Assembly (NCBI GenBank): GCA_003022985.1
Contig: PXTV01000245.1
Location: 1-19,536 of the forward strand
Length of the DNA stretch: 19,536 nucleotides
Source of the DNA: Bacteroidetes bacterium SW_11_45_7
Lineage (GTDB): Bacteria; Bacteroidota; Bacteroidia; Chitinophagales; SW-11-45-7
Direction: 5' to 3'
Shown: positions 1-7,540 of the stretch, piece by piece
Layout of the letters: every line of letters starts with the position of its first letter
Numbering within the stretch: the first letter of the stretch is position 1
The notes under the pieces: model-generated
What the model saw: only the letters and a program-made list of their open reading frames with translations
Database searches by the model: none
What the model was told of the DNA's origin: nothing
Made by a program: the position numbers and the translations under genes

Positions 1-272
1 TGCCGATCAGGAATACCTCCCAGCCCCACCGTGTTCACGTCAGGGTCTGCTTCACTGACCTTAACGCCTTCTTCCACGCAATCAATTGCCTTGTAACCTT
101 CTTTCAATAACTGCCATGCCTTTTCGTTAGCTGCCACACCGTGCTTCCAGGTTGAGAGCACAACAGGCTGCGATTGACGGGAGTTGGGCAATGAAGAAAA
201 CCAGTGAGCCGGTGCAGTTAAAGGTAGTGCTGAAAGAACAGCATTTTTGAGAAAGGAACGTCTTTTGGCCAT
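1..272 (-). CDS. Glycosylasparaginase (isoaspartyl peptidase/L-asparaginase family), N-terminal part
   Basis: Only the first 90 codons lie in the window; the gene runs off the left edge. The protein begins with a twin-arginine-like export signal (KRRSFLKN followed by a hydrophobic stretch, about residues 3-25), so Tat export to the periplasm is likely. Mature sequence starts near PVVLSTWKHGVAANEKAW, which matches the start of the alpha chain of N4-(beta-N-acetylglucosaminyl)-L-asparaginases, followed by AIDCVEEGV and DVNTVGLGGIPDR, also typical of the family. These enzymes are Ntn hydrolases that cleave the amide between N-acetylglucosamine and asparagine and process themselves at an internal Thr, which lies outside the window. 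The start at 272 is the only ATG that includes the whole signal peptide. It has its own promoter-like motif and is divergent from the serine hydrolase gene. Confidence 0.8.
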   Translation of the reverse strand, partial: MAKRRSFLKNAVLSALPLTAPAHWFSSLPNSRQSQPVVLSTWKHGVAANEKAWQLLKEGYKAIDCVEEGVKVSEADPDVNTVGLGGIPDR

Positions 273-290
273 TTTTAGTCACTTGTGAGC

Positions 291-298
291 CAAAAGTA
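291..298 (-). promoter_or_regulatory. Bacteroidota -7 promoter element for the glycosylasparaginase gene
   Basis: On the minus strand the sequence is TACTTTTG, an exact match to the Bacteroidota -7 consensus TAnnTTTG. It sits 18 nt upstream of the ATG at 272, implying a very short leader. No clear TTTG -33 element is seen at the usual 19-21 nt spacing; a palindrome occupies that zone instead. Confidence 0.5.
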
Positions 299-310
299 AA
301 AATAACACCC

Positions 311-325
311 TGAACCATTGGTTCA
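311..325. promoter_or_regulatory. Perfect 15-nt palindrome in a divergent promoter region
   Basis: TGAACCA-T-TGGTTCA has 7-bp perfect arms. It lies in the 176-bp gap between two divergent genes and about 12 bp upstream of the -7 element at 291-298, which is where the -33 element would be expected. This placement suggests a repressor or activator site, but no regulator is known from the sequence. Confidence 0.35.
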
Positions 326-448
326 ATCTTTCAACACAGCATATCGTTGACAGTGACCGGTTCTCATTTAACGGGAGGTAACGGGCTTTGGGGTTTCATC
401 TGTCAAGCCAACCCCTTAACTTTACACACCTAAAACGAGGTAGGCAGC

Positions 449-2236
449 ATGTGGCGCACAATAGAAGTTCTTATCCTATTTCTTATTCCAGTAACGATAC
501 TTAGTCAAAATCCCCAACTGAACACCGATTACAGCCCGCTCATAGAAGATTTAAAGGAGCGGATCCCCAAAGGGTTGAACAAACACAACATTCCTGGTTT
601 GAGCATTGCTCTTGTGGACAAAGATGGCATTGTTTGGCAAGAGGGCTTCGGTTATGCCGATAAAGAAACCAAAACTCCCGCCAAGCCAAACACGAGCTAT
701 CGTGTGGGGTCACTTTCCAAAATGTTCACGTCCGTAGGCATCATGAGGTTGGTGGATAAAGGACAAATTGAACTGGACAGTACACTCGATACTTATTTGC
801 CCGATTTTTCCATGAAATCGCGGTTTGGTAAGGAAACGAAGCCCCCTACTATCCGTCAGCTCCTCACCCACTATGCCGGCTTGCCGGCCAATTACATTAA
901 GGGTATCCTTGATAAAGACCCTAAATCGCTTGACAGTTATGTCAATCTCCTGTCCGATCAGTACTACGCTTTTAAGCCCAATACGGTTTATTGTTACTCC
1001 GGTACCGGTTATTCATTACTTGGCTTATTGATCGAAGAAATCACCGGCAAATCTTTTGCCAAGTACATGGAAGAAAATGTGTTGCTGCCTCTTGATATGG
1101 AGAAGTCAGCCTTTCAGCTTAATGCCACCATCGAAGAACATCTTGCCTCCGGTTATTTGAAAGACGAGAAACGCCAGCAATTTCCTGTTTGCGATGTACC
1201 TGCCGGGGGACTGTATAGCAATGTGGGCGACTTAGCAAACTTTATCAAGATGTCGCTGCATCGAGGTCATTACGAGGATCAAAAAATCCTCAGTTCGTCT
1301 GCCTTTAGTAAGCTGGTTGAACCGCAGAACGGCAATCATCCCTTTGATTATTCGATGCGGATCGGGCTCGGGTGGAAACTCGATGGTATTGCTTTTACTT
1401 ATGGCGAAAACCTTTCCCATCTTGGTACAGTGGCCGGTCATGGTGGCCAAACAGTTCTGTTCCGCTCCAAGATCATGATGGCGCTTGATCAAGGCGTGGG
1501 CGTTATTATTCTATGCAATTCCTCAAATGCAAAGGAGCTTGCGTGGCCCCTTGTAAGTGAGATTGTGGAAAGAATGGCTGCTGCCAAAAAAGGAGTAAAG
1601 AGAGAAACGACAGTAAAAAAACACTCAGGTAATGAAAATGTAGAGCCCTTTCCTAAGGATAATGTGAGTTATTACGCCTCCCGGTGGGGTGTGATGAAAA
1701 TGACCCCAAAGAATGACAAACAACGTATCCGGCTTTCTATTCCTGACCGTAAAATGCTGTTAAAAAAGGACGATCAGGGTGGATACGATGTGCGCTATCT
1801 CGCTTTGGGTTTCTTGCCAATTAAAGTATCTCAACTCAATCGTTACCATTTTGGCTTTATGCGAAAAGCAGATACTGACGTGATGGTATGCACCTCGGAA
1901 GGGATGGCGCAATTTTTTGGCAGCCGTATTGAAAAGGACTCCATTCCCCCTTCCTGGCGCAAACGGACCGGTCATTATAAAGGCAGGTTCTCCCAACAGG
2001 AAGCGGAGATCATCCAGGAAATGAAGCTATATGTACAAGATGGCTACCTTATGATGAACTTGAAGTTGCCCTTGATCACAGATGTCACCCTGCGCCTTGC
2101 TCTTAACCCCATTTCGGATAAACTTGCATATGTAAAGGGTCATAGCCGGATGACCGGTGATGTGCTAAAAGTTAAGGAGGAAAATGGTGAGCAAAAGCTG
2201 ATGTATGCCGGCCTCCCCTTGATCAAGCAAGATTGA
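449..2236 (+). CDS. Exported serine hydrolase of the beta-lactamase/AmpH (class C PBP) family
   Basis: A 595-residue protein with a signal peptide (about residues 1-19, cleavage near ILSQ). The N-terminal beta-lactamase domain (about 30-385) carries all three family motifs: the nucleophile SLSK at 88-91 (SxxK), YSG at 183-185 in the YxN position, and GHGG at 330-333 in the KTG/HxG position. The C-terminal 200 residues are a separate, probably beta-rich domain with no recognised motif. Family members act as DD-peptidases, esterases or peptidases in the periplasm, and the substrate cannot be told from sequence. A weak Shine-Dalgarno-like GAGG lies at 437-440. The length is normal for the two-domain group and no damage is seen. 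It is transcribed divergently from the glycosylasparaginase. Confidence 0.85.
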   Translation: MWRTIEVLILFLIPVTILSQNPQLNTDYSPLIEDLKERIPKGLNKHNIPGLSIALVDKDGIVWQEGFGYADKETKTPAKPNTSYRVGSLSKMFTSVGIMRLVDKGQIELDSTLDTYLPDFSMKSRFGKETKPPTIRQLLTHYAGLPANYIKGILDKDPKSLDSYVNLLSDQYYAFKPNTVYCYSGTGYSLLGLLIEEITGKSFAKYMEENVLLPLDMEKSAFQLNATIEEHLASGYLKDEKRQQFPVCDVPAGGLYSNVGDLANFIKMSLHRGHYEDQKILSSSAFSKLVEPQNGNHPFDYSMRIGLGWKLDGIAFTYGENLSHLGTVAGHGGQTVLFRSKIMMALDQGVGVIILCNSSNAKELAWPLVSEIVERMAAAKKGVKRETTVKKHSGNENVEPFPKDNVSYYASRWGVMKMTPKNDKQRIRLSIPDRKMLLKKDDQGGYDVRYLALGFLPIKVSQLNRYHFGFMRKADTDVMVCTSEGMAQFFGSRIEKDSIPPSWRKRTGHYKGRFSQQEAEIIQEMKLYVQDGYLMMNLKLPLITDVTLRLALNPISDKLAYVKGHSRMTGDVLKVKEENGEQKLMYAGLPLIKQD

Positions 2237-2395
2237 GTGCATGATAGCTTTTTCAGAATCAATTCATAGGATGGTTCCTGCGGTAAGATGACTACTGTCC
2301 ATTCCCTGTAGGATCAATTTTATATACTTTTACCTTAAATTGTTTGCCAAAAACCTATCATTTTATTATCTTAAGGAGAGAAAAAACTTCTGCAT

Positions 2396-2569
2396 ATGCA
2401 CAATTTTTACTCGAATGGTTTAATCAATAAAGCATTAAAGAAAGACAAGTCCCTGCAAGTGATTCAAAGGTGGTTGCGCATCTATTACAAGGTGAGGGTT
2501 GATCGTGCTTCACTTGAAATGAGAAAAAAAGCTCTTTCAAGCGGTTATTCCGTGCAAACCGGTTTCTAA
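2396..2569 (+). CDS. Possible small basic protein, 57 aa, unrecognised
   Basis: An ORF starting MHNFYSNGLINKALKK and ending SSGYSVQTGF fills part of the 518-bp gap after the serine hydrolase. It is rich in Lys and Arg (central RWLRIYYKVRVDR), has no signal peptide or membrane segment, and resembles no family I know. A strong AAGGAGAG lies at 2373-2380 but is 15 nt from the ATG, farther than ideal. Codon composition looks like ordinary coding sequence with no rare-codon run. It could equally be chance; the rest of the gap (2237-2395) shows nothing clear. Confidence 0.35.
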   Translation: MHNFYSNGLINKALKKDKSLQVIQRWLRIYYKVRVDRASLEMRKKALSSGYSVQTGF

Positions 2570-2582
2570 AATCGAATTTGTG

Positions 2583-2696
2583 TCATCTTGTAGGATCACT
2601 GCTGATCATTACTATGTCTATGTTGGGTGTTTCGTCATAGAAAACCAGCAAGTGATTTACAGGCATATCTTCTTCAGACTGATAAGCCTCTTGCAT
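2583..2696 (-). CDS. Possible acidic small protein, 37 aa, unrecognised
   Basis: A minus-strand ORF beginning MQEAYQSEEDMPVNHLL and ending MISSDPTR, preceded by AGGAGA about 7 nt before the ATG. It converges with the 57-codon ORF (13 bp between the stops) and its start is 58 bp from the ppx start, so the two would be divergent. It has no recognised motif. Its shortness means chance is a serious alternative. Confidence 0.22.
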   Translation of the reverse strand: MQEAYQSEEDMPVNHLLVFYDETPNIDIVMISSDPTR

Positions 2697-2754
2697 TCTC
2701 GCTCTCCTGCCGATTCAGTAATTTTACGCCCTCATATTCACCAAGCGCGTAACA

Positions 2755-3711
2755 GTGAAGGAAAAGAAGACAATTGCGGTTATCGATATTGGCACTAATT
2801 CTTTCCATCTGCTGATTGTAAGAATAGATGAAAAGGGTGCTTATCATCTTCTCCGCAGAGAACGCAAGTTTGTGAAACTCGCTCTTGACGGTATCCATAA
2901 GATAAGTAAGAAGCAATTCGATAAAGGAGTTGCCACTCTTGCCTCTTTCCGCACAATTGTTGAACAATACGAGCCCGATGATGTGCTTGCATTTGGAACA
3001 GCAGCTATAAGAGAAGCGGAGAATGGGCGTGAATTCATAGATAAAGTTAAGCAAGAGCTCAACCTTAGCATCTATTGTATTGATGGTGATACGGAAGCTA
3101 CCATGATTTATTACGGAGTAAGAAATGCCGTTAACTTGACTCATAAGCCCGTCTTGATTGTAGATATTGGGGGAGGCAGTGTGGAGTTTGTCATTGGTGA
3201 TGAGGGGCAAATTTACTGGCAGACCAGTCTTCCGATAGGGGCTTCTCTTCTCAAGGACCGCTATCATCACCACGACCCAATGCCAAAGCGGGAAATTGAC
3301 CAGTTACGGAACGATTTACGCAGGGAATTGGCAACGGTCAAGAAGCAAGTAGACCTGTATGAACCGGACCAGCTAATTGGAGTAGCAGGTTCTTTTGAGA
3401 CAGTGGCCGATATTATTTCAGCTAATAATACTGACTTCCACTATTCCCATGACCAGGTTGCTCACCATTTGCCTGTTGATAAATTCCTTGACCTCCACAA
3501 ACGCCTGACTGCCTCAACACTTGATGAACGCTTAGCCATAAAAGGAATGCATCCGGAAAGAGCGGATATGATTGTGGTGGCCAGTATTCTCACCCACTTG
3601 ATCATTGAGGATTACGGCATTCGTGAAATGTCGTTATCGCGCTACGGGCTTAAAGAGGGGGTCCTTTATAGTGTGGTCAATCAAATACCCATTGCAGCTG
3701 CTGAGTTATAG
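2755..3711 (+). CDS. ppx: Ppx/GppA family exopolyphosphatase / guanosine pentaphosphate phosphatase
   Basis: A 318-residue ASKHA-fold phosphatase. The phosphate-1 loop is DIGTNSFHLL (residues 11-20), followed by FGTAAIREAENG (80-91) and the catalytic-region GDTEATMIYYG with Glu114. The phosphate-2 loop is VDIGGGSVEF (136-145). It has only the two catalytic subdomains and no C-terminal HD/helical domain, as is usual for the short Bacteroidota form. It should hydrolyse terminal phosphates of polyphosphate and perhaps pppGpp in the cytoplasm; which one cannot be decided here. The start is GTG at 2755: an in-frame TAA lies at 2719-2721 and no ATG occurs between, and the fold starts only a few residues later. 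It converges on the DUF4834 gene with a 22-bp gap. Confidence 0.85.
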   Translation: MKEKKTIAVIDIGTNSFHLLIVRIDEKGAYHLLRRERKFVKLALDGIHKISKKQFDKGVATLASFRTIVEQYEPDDVLAFGTAAIREAENGREFIDKVKQELNLSIYCIDGDTEATMIYYGVRNAVNLTHKPVLIVDIGGGSVEFVIGDEGQIYWQTSLPIGASLLKDRYHHHDPMPKREIDQLRNDLRRELATVKKQVDLYEPDQLIGVAGSFETVADIISANNTDFHYSHDQVAHHLPVDKFLDLHKRLTASTLDERLAIKGMHPERADMIVVASILTHLIIEDYGIREMSLSRYGLKEGVLYSVVNQIPIAAAEL

Positions 3712-3733
3712 ATACTGTCTTGCATGACTAAAT

Positions 3734-3991
3734 TTATGAAGATTTTTCATCTGTTTTAATCTCTTCATAGTCGATGTATTCGCCACCGCTGTAGTCGTTG
3801 TGATTCACCTTGCGATGGGAATGGCTTTTCCCGTTCATCCCGTTCATGTTCACCCTTCCACGGCCGTTTTGCTGTTGCCCGTTATGCTTGTATTGCCTTG
3901 CTTCTTTGGCATCTGTAAAAAGGTTGTACAGATAACGGAAGTAACGGACAATCAGGAAAACTAAAATGATAAATGCTATGATGCGGAGCAT
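3734..3991 (-). CDS. DUF4834-type small membrane protein
   Basis: An 85-residue protein with one N-terminal membrane helix (residues 3-20, IIAFIILVFLIVRYF) and then a basic, glycine- and asparagine-rich linker. It ends in the acidic conserved tail GGEYIDYEEIK. This combination matches the DUF4834 family, which is found in Bacteroidota and has no known function. The tail is the family signature and points to the cytoplasm or periplasm depending on topology, which is not decidable here. It is convergent with ppx. Upstream lies a sigma-54-like motif at 4065-4080. Confidence 0.72.
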   Translation of the reverse strand: MLRIIAFIILVFLIVRYFRYLYNLFTDAKEARQYKHNGQQQNGRGRVNMNGMNGKSHSHRKVNHNDYSGGEYIDYEEIKTDEKSS

Positions 3992-4064
3992 ACTACTTAT
4001 GAAATGCAGTTACTAATGGTTGTTTTCAAATGGCGATGTATTGCTTTTACGCTATTCTCAAGTG

Positions 4065-4080
4065 AGCAATTTTTATGCCA
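4065..4080 (-). promoter_or_regulatory. Candidate sigma-54-type promoter upstream of the DUF4834 gene
   Basis: On the minus strand the sequence is TGGCATAAAAATTGCT. It keeps the GG (-24) and GC (-12) dinucleotides at the required spacing of the TGGCACG-N4-TTGCW consensus and departs from it only at CG to TA. It lies about 75 nt upstream of the start at 3991. One match to a short consensus in 213 bp of AT-rich intergenic DNA is weak evidence. Nothing else was recognised in 3992-4204. Confidence 0.25.
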
Positions 4081-4204
4081 GCTTTCAATACAACTTAAAA
4101 GAAGTGAATAATGTTTCAAGCACTTAGCTGTTTATTCATAAGCTATTGAAGAACAAAGGTCGGGAGAACAAATGACTAATTTCTGAGCGGAGCACAAATC
4201 TTCT

Positions 4205-5425
4205 TTACTTGCTCAAATACATGGATTTTTCCTTGTACATTTCGCGGAAATAAGGATCGTTCGTATCTACAATAAATCGAATGGACTCCCCGGTTGATTT
4301 CATTTCAGGACCGAGTTCCTTGTTGATGTCGGGGAATTTATCAAACGAGAAGACGGGTTCTTTAATGGCATAACCCTGCATCCTTTGCGGAAATTCAAAA
4401 TCCTTGAGTTTTTTCTCCCCCAGCATCACTTTGGTTGCATAGCTGAGATAAGGCACACCGTAAGCTTTTGCAATAAACGGCATAGTGCGCGAGGCCCTGG
4501 GGTTCGCTTCAATGACATAAACCGTATTGTCTTTAACGGCAAACTGGATGTTGATCAATCCACGTATACCTATGGAAAAGGCCAGTTTTCGGGCATAGTC
4601 ACGCATGGTTTCAATTACCTCCTCAGATAAGCCAAAGGGTGGCAAAACTGAGCTGGAGTCACCAGAATGGATGCCGGCCGGCTCAATGTGCTCCATGATA
4701 CCCATGATCTGAACGTCTTCTCCGTCACATATGGCATCGATCTCGGCCTCCTCAGAGCGATCCAGAAAATGGTCTAAGAGAATGCGATTGCCGGGTAAAT
4801 GCTTTAATAATTTCAGAACGGTTCGTTCCAGGTCCTCATCGTTGATAACGATCCGCATTCGCTGCCCTCCCAAGACATAAGAGGGCCTGACAAGCACCGG
4901 ATAACCAACATCGCGCACTACCTTAAGGGCTTCTTCAGCCGTTTCAGCCACATCGTACTTCGGGTAGGGGATTTTTAGTTCTTTGAGCAGATCCGAAAAG
5001 GCTCCCCGATCCTCAGCTCGATCCATGTTCTCAAAGGAGGTGCCGAAAATTTTGATGCCTTCTTGATAGAGGTTATCGGCCAATTTTAAGGCCGTTTGCC
5101 CACCGAGCTGCACAATGACGCCTTCCGGCTTTTCATGATCGATGATCTCACGGATATGCTCCCAATAAACGGGCTCAAAATACAGTTTGTCGGCAACATC
5201 AAAATCAGTTGAAACAGTCTCGGGGTTGCAATTTACCATTATGGTTTCGTATCCCTGCTCCTTGGCGGCAATCACACCATGCACACAGCAGTAATCGAAC
5301 TCGATGCCCTGACCAATTCTATTAGGCCCGGAGCCGAGGATCAACACTTTTTTGCGATCGGTAACAATGCTTTCGTTTTCCGTCTCGAATGCCGAGCTCC
5401 TTTCGCTTTTGATAGATATCGTCAT
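4205..5425 (-). CDS. carB: Carbamoyl-phosphate synthase large subunit, C-terminal half (split by frameshift)
   Basis: This frame holds the second (carbamate-phosphorylating) half of CarB: Rossmann-like preATP-grasp start KKVLILGSGPNRIGQGIEFD, then the ATP-grasp domain with VLVRPSYVLGGQRMRIV, SGDSSSVLPPFGLS and NIQFAVKDNTVYVIEANPRASRTMPF. It ends shortly after the ATP-grasp domain at KSMYLSK, so it lacks the C-terminal MGS allosteric domain of E. coli CarB; a shorter CarB of this kind is, as I recall, usual in Cytophagia. True homology starts at the Phe codon 5387-5389; the first 12 residues from the ATG at 5425 are out-of-frame translation of the other half. With the N-terminal piece it gives about 913 residues, about 24 short of the roughly 937 expected. 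Confidence 0.88.
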   Translation of the reverse strand: MTISIKSERSSAFETENESIVTDRKKVLILGSGPNRIGQGIEFDYCCVHGVIAAKEQGYETIMVNCNPETVSTDFDVADKLYFEPVYWEHIREIIDHEKPEGVIVQLGGQTALKLADNLYQEGIKIFGTSFENMDRAEDRGAFSDLLKELKIPYPKYDVAETAEEALKVVRDVGYPVLVRPSYVLGGQRMRIVINDEDLERTVLKLLKHLPGNRILLDHFLDRSEEAEIDAICDGEDVQIMGIMEHIEPAGIHSGDSSSVLPPFGLSEEVIETMRDYARKLAFSIGIRGLINIQFAVKDNTVYVIEANPRASRTMPFIAKAYGVPYLSYATKVMLGEKKLKDFEFPQRMQGYAIKEPVFSFDKFPDINKELGPEMKSTGESIRFIVDTNDPYFREMYKEKSMYLSK

Positions 5426-6944
5426 CTTCTACAGAAAGGATATTGGCAAGTTGAGCGTCAGAATACCCTTTTTGCTTAAGGGCAACGATCGTGTCTTTGT
5501 CGAGGTCTTCCAGATTTCGTTTGGCAAGTTCGCTTTCCGTGTTAACCAAGTCCTGAATTTGCCTGAGGAACCAATTATCGATTTGGGTATGGCTCTGTAC
5601 AGTTTGCAGGGGGACTCCGAGTTCCAGTGCGTCTTTAACGCGAAAGGCCCGGTCGTCAGAAGGCCACTTGATGCCATGCAGGTTATCTTCTGTTTTATGC
5701 CACTCCTTTTTATCAGCGCCCAGGCCAATGCGATTGTTTTCAAGCGACTGACAGGCTTTTTGGATGGATTCCCGGAAGCTGCGCCCAATGGCCATTACTT
5801 CGCCAACCGACTTCATCTGGAGGCCAAGGGTTGTGTCTGTTCCGTAGAATTTGTCCAGGTTCCATCTGGGGATTTTGGTTACCACATAGTCAAGCGCTGG
5901 TTCAAAATAGGCCGAAGTGGTTTGCGTGATCTGGTTTTTTAGTTCATCGAGGTTGTAGCCAATAGCCAATTTGGCAGCCACCTTGGCGATAGGGTAGCCG
6001 GTTGCTTTGGAAGCGAGGGCTGAAGAGCGGGAAACGCGCGGATTGATCTCCACGGCAATAATTTCTTCATTTTCCGGATTCAATGCAAACTGGACGTTGC
6101 AGCCCCCTGAAAAGTTGCCTAACGAGCGCATCATATTGATGGCCTTGTTGCGCATGTCCTGGAATGCTGTGTCGGACAAGGTCATTGACGGGGCAATGGT
6201 AATGGAATCACCGGTGTGGACGCCCATTGGATCAAAATTCTCAACAGTACAGATGATGGCCACATTATCGTTATTATCGCGCAACAGTTCCAGCTCGAAT
6301 TCTTTCCAGCCAAGCACAGCTTTGTCGATAATCACCTCGTGCATGGGCGATGCCTTGAGCCCTCGTTCCAATTTTTCCTCGAATTCATCTTTGTGGTGCA
6401 CAAAACTGCCTCCCGAACCACCCAGGGTATAGGATGCCCTTACAACTAACGGATAACCCAATTCCTGGGCAATTTCTTTCCCTTCAAGAATGGAATTTGC
6501 AATGCGCGAAGGGGCCACTTTGACATTGATACCTTCCATTAATTGTCTAAAGGCTTCGCGGTTTTCCGTCCTGTCGATGGCGTTCATATCCACCCCGATC
6601 ATTTTGACGCCATATTTTTGCCATATGCCCAATTCATCGGCCTCTTTGCAAAGGTTGAGGCCCGTCTGGCCACCCATTGTGGGCAACACGGCATCAATGG
6701 GGCGCTCTTCCAGAATTTCGATGAGGGAATCCGTTGTCAATGGCCTTAAATAGACATGGTCGGCCGTGACGTTGTCGGTCATGATCGTGGCCGGGTTGGA
6801 GTTGATCAAGCTCACTTCGATGCCTTCATCACGTAGGGCGCGGGAGGCCTGAGAGCCTGAATAGTCGAATTCGCAAGCCTGACCTATGATAATAGGGCCG
6901 CTACCTATTAACAGAATGGAGCGGATGGCATTGTTTTTCGGCAT
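5322..6944 (-). CDS. carB: Carbamoyl-phosphate synthase large subunit, N-terminal half (split by frameshift)
   Basis: This frame carries the carboxyphosphate-forming half and the oligomerisation region of CarB. Visible are SILLIGSGPIIIGQACEFDY, NSNPATIMTD, PTMGGQTGLN, the ATP-grasp segment VVRASYTLGGSGG, MGVHTGDSITIAP and EINPRVSRSSALASKATG. Then comes the helical region ending near YQKRKELGI (residue 519, codon 5388-5390). After that the frame goes wrong: the last 21 residues are out of frame. The segment normally following, with the conserved VDTCAAEF and the YYYST stretch, is missing from every frame. CarB combines glutamine-derived ammonia, bicarbonate and two ATP to make carbamoyl phosphate for arginine and pyrimidines. 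No carA is in the window. As sequenced, the gene cannot make a full enzyme. Confidence 0.88.
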   Translation of the reverse strand: MPKNNAIRSILLIGSGPIIIGQACEFDYSGSQASRALRDEGIEVSLINSNPATIMTDNVTADHVYLRPLTTDSLIEILEERPIDAVLPTMGGQTGLNLCKEADELGIWQKYGVKMIGVDMNAIDRTENREAFRQLMEGINVKVAPSRIANSILEGKEIAQELGYPLVVRASYTLGGSGGSFVHHKDEFEEKLERGLKASPMHEVIIDKAVLGWKEFELELLRDNNDNVAIICTVENFDPMGVHTGDSITIAPSMTLSDTAFQDMRNKAINMMRSLGNFSGGCNVQFALNPENEEIIAVEINPRVSRSSALASKATGYPIAKVAAKLAIGYNLDELKNQITQTTSAYFEPALDYVVTKIPRWNLDKFYGTDTTLGLQMKSVGEVMAIGRSFRESIQKACQSLENNRIGLGADKKEWHKTEDNLHGIKWPSDDRAFRVKDALELGVPLQTVQSHTQIDNWFLRQIQDLVNTESELAKRNLEDLDKDTIVALKQKGYSDAQLANILSVEDDDIYQKRKELGIRDGKRKHCYRSQKSVDPRLRA

Positions 6945-6953
6945 GAACCAATT

Positions 6954-7013
6954 ATTTGCAGCAGTTAGAAATGAAAATCAACCGTCATTAAAACGGTTCA
7001 AATTGCTGCAAAT
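6954..7013. repeat. Nested inverted repeats in the carB 5' region
   Basis: The outer arms ATTTGCAGCA (6954-6963) and TGCTGCAAAT (7004-7013) are perfect 10-bp complements. Inside them AACCGT (6980-6985) and ACGGTT (6993-6998) form a second stem. The right outer arm overlaps the -7 element of carB, and the left arm is 10 bp from the carB ATG. It could be an operator pair or a leader hairpin; the sequence does not decide. Confidence 0.45.
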
Positions 7014-7016
7014 TTA
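7009..7016 (-). promoter_or_regulatory. Bacteroidota -7 promoter element for carB
   Basis: The minus-strand sequence TAAATTTG matches TAnnTTTG and lies 64 nt upstream of the carB ATG. The -33 position 19-20 nt further upstream is only T-rich, not a good TTTG, so this is a half-supported promoter. Confidence 0.4.
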
Positions 7017-7114
7017 TTGTTTTGAGATGATTAGAAAGGAATACTGCGAATGATCATAGAGGAATAGTGATCCTAAGAGCATATAAATAGAGACTCTTAT
7101 TCGTCTTGAGGAAT

Positions 7115-7134
7115 TGACAAACAGTAATTTGTCA
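7115..7134. repeat. Perfect 7-bp hairpin between carB and a lipoprotein gene
   Basis: TGACAAA-CAGTAA-TTTGTCA. It lies 63 nt past the stop of the 56-aa lipoprotein on the minus strand but has no following T-run in that direction, so it does not look like a standard terminator. It could instead be an operator for carB transcription, since it lies about 100 bp upstream of the carB -7 element. Confidence 0.3.
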
Positions 7135-7197
7135 CTCAGATTTTGAGGTAAAGAAGGATGGGAAAGAATCAGTGAGCTGTTTTTACAATCTTTATTC

Positions 7198-7368
7198 TTA
7201 GCAGTCCCAATTGTCACTTTCTTCAGCCAGATCGAGTTCTTCTTCACAGAACTCCCTTGTATTGTCACTACCAACTTTTTCGCATGTCTTGCACTGTTCA
7301 CAAGAAGAAAGCGATGCAGTAACAGTGAAAAAAACGATTACGCAGAGAAGCTTAATGGTGCGATTCAT
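7198..7368 (-). CDS. Small cysteine-rich lipoprotein, 56 aa
   Basis: The protein starts MNRTIKLLCVIVFFTVTA and has a lipobox SLSSC with the lipidated Cys at residue 23, so it should be an outer- or inner-membrane lipoprotein. The 34-residue mature part is acidic: CEQCKTC, then EFCEEELDLAEESDNWDC ending the protein. This pattern of CxxCxxC, then EFC plus three acidic residues, L, A, W-D-C, is shared with the 64-aa protein at 7734-7928, so the two are paralogs. Function is unknown. Four cysteines besides the lipidated one could form two disulfides or bind a metal. It is well supported despite its length because the paralog conserves the frame from start to stop. Confidence 0.75.
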   Translation of the reverse strand: MNRTIKLLCVIVFFTVTASLSSCEQCKTCEKVGSDNTREFCEEELDLAEESDNWDC

Positions 7369-7477
7369 CTTGATTGATTTTTAATTCATTCATGCAGGCA
7401 GCTTAGCCATAGCAAAGATTATCAAAAAAATTGCGGTAAAAAAATCCTGTTAACCATGAAAGGAAGCTGGACATAAG

Positions 7478-7517
7478 AAAAAAGGGCCTGCTCATACTTT
7501 TGAACAAGCCCTTTTTA
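7478..7517 (-). terminator. Rho-independent terminator, duplicated copy
   Basis: A 16-bp stem (left arm 7479-7494, right arm 7501-7516, two G-U type positions) with a 6-nt loop. T-runs occur on both sides, so it could work bidirectionally. On the minus strand it follows the truncated lipoprotein fragment. Confidence 0.75.
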
Positions 7518-7540
7518 ATCCTGAAATAAAAGCGTGGGAA

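Noticed and set aside
2674..3273. 199-codon open frame on the minus strand
   Set aside because: It lies almost entirely antisense to the clear Ppx/GppA gene and its translation has no recognisable features.
5388..5390. Programmed ribosomal frameshift joining the carB halves
   Set aside because: No slippery heptamer or following structure was seen, and a frameshift would not restore the missing VDTCAAEF segment.
5352..5942. 196-codon plus-strand frame
   Set aside because: Antisense to carB; explained by carB codon usage.
7014..7301. 95-codon minus-strand frame
   Set aside because: It overlaps the start of the carB promoter region and, in another frame, the well-supported 56-aa lipoprotein; its product is compositionally odd with no motif.
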